A stretch of DNA of 20,680 bases from an uncultured Collinsella sp. (lineage in GTDB: Bacteria; Actinomycetota; Coriobacteriia; Coriobacteriales; Coriobacteriaceae), in contig UQZH01000038.1 of NCBI GenBank assembly GCA_900545445.1, positions 1 through 20,680 on the forward strand. Direction: 5' to 3'. The first letter of the stretch is position 1; each line of letters begins with the position of its first letter. A program made the translations under genes and the position numbers. Positions 14,015-20,680 of this stretch are shown here, one piece after another. The notes below the pieces were generated by a model. That model saw nothing but the letters and a program-made list of their open reading frames with translations. It was not told the origin of the DNA and did no database searches.

Positions 14015-14209
14015 ATGGCAGAGAGACAAGGTTTTCCCAGATAAAACCTGCCAAAATAAACCAGTCCCTTTTTGGCAGGCTGTCGTAGTTATTACGTGGT
14101 CGAGCGTGTCGACCGCATAGGCGGCGCCTTGTTTGGCTAAAGTACAAATATCTGTGTTTAACTCGTCCAAGGTTTCATGCCGCGGGCGATGGCCAAAAAG
14201 GAAAACCAC
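14015..14209 (+). other. Upstream region of secA with two hairpins
   Basis: CCTGCCAAAA (14047-14056) and TTTTGGCAGG (14070-14079) are a perfect 10-bp inverted repeat. GGTCGA/TCGACC (14098-14103/14109-14114) is a smaller one. No convincing -35/-10 pair is seen. The secA ribosome binding site AAAAAGGA is at 14195-14202. No gene is supported here. Confidence 0.5.
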
Positions 14210-17016
<2,807 letters not shown>

Positions 17017-17017
<1 letters not shown>

Positions 17018-18165
17018 TGGCCGAGACTCTAGAGGTAACTCCCGCCGAGTTGGACGCGTTTGCGGACCGACTCGGCGAGGTCGAGTCGTATCTCCATTTG
17101 GACGAGAAGCGCACCCGCGTAACGGAGCTCGAGGCCAAAAGCGTCGCCCCGGGCTTTTGGGACGATGCCGATGCCGCTCGCGCCACGATGGAGGAGATTG
17201 CGCGCGCCAAGGAGGACATCGCCGCCGTGGATACCGCGCGCGGAGAGCTTTCCGATGCTCGCGCCGCGTTGGAGCTTGCCGAGGAAATGGGCGATGACCC
17301 CGATGCCGCAGCACTGCGTGAGGAGGCTGCCGCCACGGCGGAGCGCCTATCCCGCGCCATCGACGAGCTTGAGCTTGCGAGCTGGTTTACCGGGGAGTTC
17401 GACCATGGCGACGCGATTGTGACCATCAAACCCGGACAGGGTGGCTTGGAGGCCCAGGACTGGACCTTCATGCTCTTTAAGATGTACATGAAGTACTGCC
17501 AGCGCCGCGGTTGGAAGGTCACCATCAACGATTGCCCCGCGGCCGAGGTCATCGGCATCGATCGCGCGACCTTTACCGTCGAAGGCAAGGATGCCTTTGG
17601 CATGCTTCGTGCCGAGGCCGGTGTTCACCGCCTGGTGCGCATTAGCCCCACCGACGACAAGAAGCGCCGCCAGACTACGTTTGCCGGCGTCGAGGTCATT
17701 CCGGTACTGCCCGACGATATCGATATCGAGATTAGTCCCGATGACATTCGCGTCGACGTGTACCATGCAAGCGGCCCGGGCGGCCAGGGTGTCAACACCA
17801 CCGACTCCGCCGTGCGCGTAACGCATTTTCCCAGCGGTATCGTGGTCACGTGTCAAAACGAGCGCAGCCAGATTCAAAACAAGGCCGCGTGCATGCAGAT
17901 CCTTAAGGCGCGCCTGTACGAGATTGAGCTCGAAAAGCGCGCCGAGGCCCTGGACGAGATTCGCGGACCCAAGACCACAATTGGTTTTGGCAACCAGATC
18001 CGCAGCTATGTGCTCTACCCGTACCAGATGGTTAAGGACCTGCGCACGGGCGTGGAGACCAGCAACGTCGAGGCAGTTCTTGACGACGGCGACCTGGATC
18101 CGTTTGTGATTGGCTATCACCGTTGGGCTACCGGCAACGCTGACGCGGAGGCCCCGTCTGCCTAA
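17017..18165 (+). CDS. prfB: Peptide chain release factor 2 (variant SPT motif)
   Basis: A 382-aa factor that recognises UGA and UAA and triggers release of the finished protein on the ribosome. The GGQ motif is at 255-257 in ASGPGGQGVNTTDSAVR. SQIQNKAACMQILKARL and NQIRSYVLYPYQMVKDLRTG are typical of RF2. Two points are odd. The stop-codon recognition tripeptide, normally SPF in RF2, reads SPT here (210-212, in VRISPTDDKKRRQTTF), with ACC clearly coding Thr. There is also no internal UGA and no frameshift site near codon 25, so the usual autoregulation is absent. The ATG overlaps the secA stop by one base. RF2 rather than RF1 is supported by the overall sequence, including HRLVR and GPGGQGVNTTDSAVR. 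Confidence 0.94.
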
Positions 18166-18225
18166 ACCGCTCAGTTTATGTGGAAATGGATCAAGGCCTT
18201 CCGAGCAGGACGGTTTTGTATCCAG

Positions 18226-18254
18226 GACAAACCCTGCACAGGGGTGGTTTTTGT
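18226..18254 (+). terminator. Possible terminator after prfB
   Basis: AAACC (18229-18233) can pair with GGTTT (18246-18250), with an additional CCCT/AGGG pairing inside, followed by a short T-run. The hairpin is imperfect, so the call is tentative. It lies about 60 bases past the prfB stop. Confidence 0.4.
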
Positions 18255-18291
18255 TGGGCGAATCGGTAGAATCGAATACATGAAGAAGTTC

Positions 18292-18320
18292 AAAGCGCAT
18301 CCGATGGGGTGCGCTTTTTT
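18292..18320 (+). promoter_or_regulatory. Terminator-like hairpin directly before the YitT gene SD
   Basis: AAAGCGCATCC (18292-18302) pairs with GGGTGCGCTTT (18307-18317) around GATG with one G-U, followed by T residues to 18320. The SD GAGGGAGG starts at the next base (18321). TAGAAT at 18267-18272 is a possible -10 box just upstream, so the hairpin may lie at the 5' end of the transcript as an attenuator. It could also simply end a prfB read-through transcript. Confidence 0.6.
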
Positions 18321-18332
18321 GAGGGAGGCAGC

Positions 18333-19223
18333 ATGGCATATCGTCTGGACATCAAGCGCATTCTTTCGATGAACTTCTTTCACGATCTACCCCAGATCAT
18401 GTTGGGGTGTGCCTTGGCCGCCATCGCGACCGACCTGTTTTTGATTCCCAACGGTCTTGCAGCCGGTGGCGTTACGGGCCTTGCGACGATTATCCAGGCA
18501 GTCGGCGCAGCGCGAGGCGTGTCGCTTCCTGTCGGTATCCAGACCATCGTGATGAATGCCTTGCTGCTGCTGATCGTTATGCGCGAGGGCGGCATGTTCT
18601 ATGTAGTGCAGACGGCGACGGGCTTTGTGCTGCTGGGCTTCTTTACCGATCTGTTTGCCCCGTTTGTAGCGCCTCTGGCACATGCGGACCTGATGCTTCC
18701 CGCTATGTGGGGCGGCATTATCACGGGCATTGGTTATGGCATGGTGTTGCGCGCCGGCGCCAATACCGGCGGCTCGGACACGATTGGCCAAATCATCTCG
18801 CGTAACACCTCGCTGCCGGTGGGCTCGACCGTCATGGCAATCGACGTTGCCGTATGTGCGGCATCTGCTCCGGTATTCTCGCTCGAAAATGCTCTATACG
18901 CAGGACTTTCGATGGTGATTAGCGGCTATGTGATCGATGCTGTGGTCGATGGCGGCAATAAGCGTCGTATGGTGCTCATCATCTCGGATAACTTTCCCGA
19001 TATCGCGGCCGACATCATGTATGGTCTGGGCCGCGGCTGCACCAAATTAAAGGCGACCGGCATGTATTCGGGCGTCGAGAAGCCGGTGATCATGGTGATC
19101 GTTAGCCGTCGAGAGCTCAACACCCTCAAAACGATCGTGCGCGAGCGCGATCCTCACGCCATTGTGACGGTCGCCGACGTTACAGAAGCCTTCGGTGAGG
19201 GTTTCAAGGACATTAACGCGTAG
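18333..19223 (+). CDS. YitT-family membrane protein (YitT + DUF2179)
   Basis: A 296-aa protein with an N-terminal membrane domain of about five to six segments (residues about 15-215) and a soluble C-terminal DUF2179 domain (about 220-290). Family marks include NGLAAGGVTGLATI near the start, GANTGGSDTIGQIISR in the middle, and the C-terminal KATGMYSG and VSRRELNTLKTIVRERDPHAIVTV-like stretch. YitT proteins are widespread in Firmicutes and Actinobacteria and have no established transport substrate. The start at 18333 has GAGGGAGG at 18321-18328; a GTG at 18309 is in frame but falls inside the hairpin. It stands alone between prfB and the transketolase genes and is followed by a strong inverted repeat. 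Confidence 0.88.
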   Translation: MAYRLDIKRILSMNFFHDLPQIMLGCALAAIATDLFLIPNGLAAGGVTGLATIIQAVGAARGVSLPVGIQTIVMNALLLLIVMREGGMFYVVQTATGFVLLGFFTDLFAPFVAPLAHADLMLPAMWGGIITGIGYGMVLRAGANTGGSDTIGQIISRNTSLPVGSTVMAIDVAVCAASAPVFSLENALYAGLSMVISGYVIDAVVDGGNKRRMVLIISDNFPDIAADIMYGLGRGCTKLKATGMYSGVEKPVIMVIVSRRELNTLKTIVRERDPHAIVTVADVTEAFGEGFKDINA

Positions 19224-19244
19224 GCTGAATTTCGGTTTGCGGAC

Positions 19245-19316
19245 ATGATCCGCAGTCCTGCCGTCCCCAAGGGATCAGGTGATCCGTAGGGGACGGCAGG
19301 ATTGCGGATCATTTTT
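19245..19316 (+). repeat. 24-bp inverted repeat, terminator-like
   Basis: The arms at 19245-19268 and 19289-19312 are reverse complements apart from one G-T position. The loop contains its own perfect palindrome GGATCA-gg-TGATCC (19272-19285). TTTTT ends at 19316. The left arm ends in GCCGTCCCC and leads into the loop, as in the 13948 element. It can end the YitT-gene transcript, but the arms are much longer than a terminator needs. Confidence 0.75.
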
Positions 19317-19534
19317 GTGCCGAGGCGAGAGGTAGCCACCGCATCCAAAAGACGTTCACATTGATAAACCGTTTCATCAGCGGTTCTGCCTGCTAAATTG
19401 TTCAAATAATGATAAAAACTCTGGTAAAGCCATCGGTTTCCAGCATAATGAATGACGTACGTGCATTGCGGCTGTGTTGGGATTACCTTCGGTGCCGTGC
19501 GCATCTTGTCTTAAGAGGATGAAAGGAAGGCACA
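19317..19534 (+). promoter_or_regulatory. Transketolase upstream region with putative promoter
   Basis: This AT-richer stretch, with no gene, carries a putative -10 CATAAT (19444-19449) with a weak CTGGTA at 19421-19426, 17 bases before. A palindrome AATG-ACGTACGT-g-CATT (19451-19467) lies over the expected start of transcription, and could be an operator. The ribosome binding site AAAGGAAGG is at 19522-19530. Confidence 0.35.
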
Positions 19535-20365
19535 ATGAGCGACGAAGAGCTCAAAAAGGTTGCCAACGAGGTAAGGAAGGGCATCGTCACCGGCGTGCAC
19601 GCTGCCAAGTCTGGCCATCCGGGCGGTTCGCTCGGCGCTGCCGACATCATGACCTATTTGTACTTTGAGGAAATGAACGTCGACCCGGCCGATCCCCGCA
19701 AGGCCGATCGCGACCGCTTTGTGCTCTCCAAGGGCCATTGCGCTCCGGGCCTGTACGCCGTGCTCGCCGAGCGCGGGTTCTTCCCCAAGGAGGACCTCGA
19801 GACGCTGCGCCATATCGGCAGCCACCTGCAGGGTCACCCCAACATGAACGACACCCCGGGCGTCGACATGTCCACCGGCTCGCTCGGCCAGGGCATCTCC
19901 GCCGCCGTGGGCATGGCCGTTGCCGCTAAGCACTGGGGCGATACTTACCGCACGTACGCCCTGCTGGGCGATGGCGAGAGCGAGGAAGGCCAGGTCTGGG
20001 AGGCCGCCATGTTTGCCGGCAACCAGCAGCTCGACAACCTCTGCGTGATCGTCGACCACAACGGTCTGCAGATCGATGGCCCCGTCGAGGAGGTCAACGA
20101 CCCCATGCCGCTGGCAGACAAGTTCCGCGCCTTTAAGTTCCATGTGGTGGAGCTTGCCGACGGCAACGACTTCGACCAGATCCGCGCTGCCTTTGCCGAG
20201 GCCCGCGCCACCAAGGGTCAGCCGACCGCCATTATCGCCGAGACCACAAAGGGCAAGGGCGTCTCCTTTATGGAGAACCAGGTGGGTTGGCACGGTAAGG
20301 CCCCCAACGATGAACAGTTTGAGCAGGCCATGGCAGAGCTCACGGCCGCCGGAGAGGAGCTCTAG
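19535..20365 (+). CDS. Transketolase, N-terminal subunit
   Basis: A 276-aa thiamine diphosphate-binding half of a split transketolase, which moves two-carbon units between sugar phosphates in the non-oxidative pentose phosphate pathway. SGHPGGS (26-32) and KGHCAPGLYA (66-75) carry conserved active-site histidines. The thiamine diphosphate motif runs from GDGE (145-148) to VDHNG (173-177). Length matches the stand-alone N-terminal subunit found in many anaerobes, where the enzyme is encoded by two adjacent genes. AAAGGAAGG lies 4 bases before the ATG (19535). The next gene starts one base after the stop, so the two are an operon. Related split enzymes include some 1-deoxyxylulose-5-phosphate synthase-like proteins, but this sequence fits transketolase better. 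Confidence 0.93.
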   Translation: MSDEELKKVANEVRKGIVTGVHAAKSGHPGGSLGAADIMTYLYFEEMNVDPADPRKADRDRFVLSKGHCAPGLYAVLAERGFFPKEDLETLRHIGSHLQGHPNMNDTPGVDMSTGSLGQGISAAVGMAVAAKHWGDTYRTYALLGDGESEEGQVWEAAMFAGNQQLDNLCVIVDHNGLQIDGPVEEVNDPMPLADKFRAFKFHVVELADGNDFDQIRAAFAEARATKGQPTAIIAETTKGKGVSFMENQVGWHGKAPNDEQFEQAMAELTAAGEEL

Positions 20366-20366
20366 G

Positions 20367-20680
20367 ATGGCAGACGTCAAGAAAATCGCCACGCGCGTAA
20401 GCTACGGCGAGGCCCTCGTTGAGCTCGCCAACGAGCATGATGACTTTGTGGTCCTCGACGCCGATCTGGCCGCCGCTACGCAGACAGGTAAGTTTAAGGC
20501 AGCCTGCCCCGACCGCTTCTTCGATGTGGGCATTGCCGAGAGCAACCTGATGGGCGTCGCCGCCGGTATCGCAACCACCGGTCGCGTTGCCTTTGCGAGC
20601 ACCTTTGCCATGTTCGCCGCCGGCCGCGCTTTTGAGCAGATCCGCAACACCCTGGGCTATCCTCACAATAATGTCAAGAT
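20367..20680 (+). CDS. Transketolase, C-terminal subunit (partial at window end)
   Basis: The pyrimidine-binding and C-terminal half of the split transketolase, of which the first 104 codons are present. It begins MADVKKIATRVSYGEALVEL. VVLDADLAAATQTGKFKAACPDRFFDVGIAESNLMGVAAGIA is the pyrimidine-binding region, with the activating Glu in IAESN. The ATG lies one base after the preceding stop, with GGAGAGGAG at 20351-20359 as SD inside the upstream gene. The reading frame is open to the window edge; a normal subunit has about 310 residues. Confidence 0.92.
   Translation, partial: MADVKKIATRVSYGEALVELANEHDDFVVLDADLAAATQTGKFKAACPDRFFDVGIAESNLMGVAAGIATTGRVAFASTFAMFAAGRAFEQIRNTLGYPHNNVK

Overview
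The window reads as chromosomal DNA of a high-GC anaerobic actinobacterium, most likely a Coriobacteriia member such as Collinsella. This rests on strong GC codon bias, a SecA ending in the SEC-C zinc motif, a citrate synthase of the clostridial/coriobacterial sub-type, an L31 protein with a long Ala/Lys/Glu tail, split transketolase genes, and many intergenic elements built around a GGGGACA core. The taxon is an inference from these features, not a database match.

Layout. 1-2087: adenine deaminase (ade) with a promoter and a terminator-like hairpin in its leader. 2293-3087 (+) and 3165-4007 (-): two convergent Cof-type HAD phosphatases separated by a GGGGACA inverted repeat. 4095-5878 (-): citrate synthase preceded by a small ACT-domain protein. 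About 5950-13330: an accessory island. It carries a beheaded tyrosine recombinase (6275-7000), a YozG-like HTH regulator with its DUF2975 membrane partner (7001-7774), and a divergent cluster of a Sec-secreted 121-aa protein and ABC transporter proteins (7895-13257). It ends in what looks like the cut-off start of another membrane gene (13276-13407). 13331-20680: housekeeping genes again: rpmE with a structured leader, secA, prfB, a YitT-family membrane protein, and the two transketolase subunit genes, the second running off the window.

The most interesting system is the island cluster. A small secreted protein is followed by a permease made of two homologous membrane modules, a stand-alone ATPase with a Glu where the Q-loop Gln should be, and a third homologous membrane module fused to a second ATPase. 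The arrangement resembles bacteriocin plus self-immunity transporters (LanFEG-like or lactococcin-972-like logic), but the protein architecture (TMD-TMD, NBD, TMD-NBD) is unusual and the secreted protein is not clearly any known family. The adjacent HTH/DUF2975 pair and a palindrome-rich divergent promoter region suggest regulation.

Other notable points: release factor 2 has Ser-Pro-Thr in place of the Ser-Pro-Phe stop-codon recognition tripeptide and no programmed frameshift. Several genes (ade, the first HAD gene, the YitT gene) have hairpins directly against or over their ribosome binding sites. Two perfect or near-perfect long inverted repeats lie at 13948-14014 and 19245-19312.
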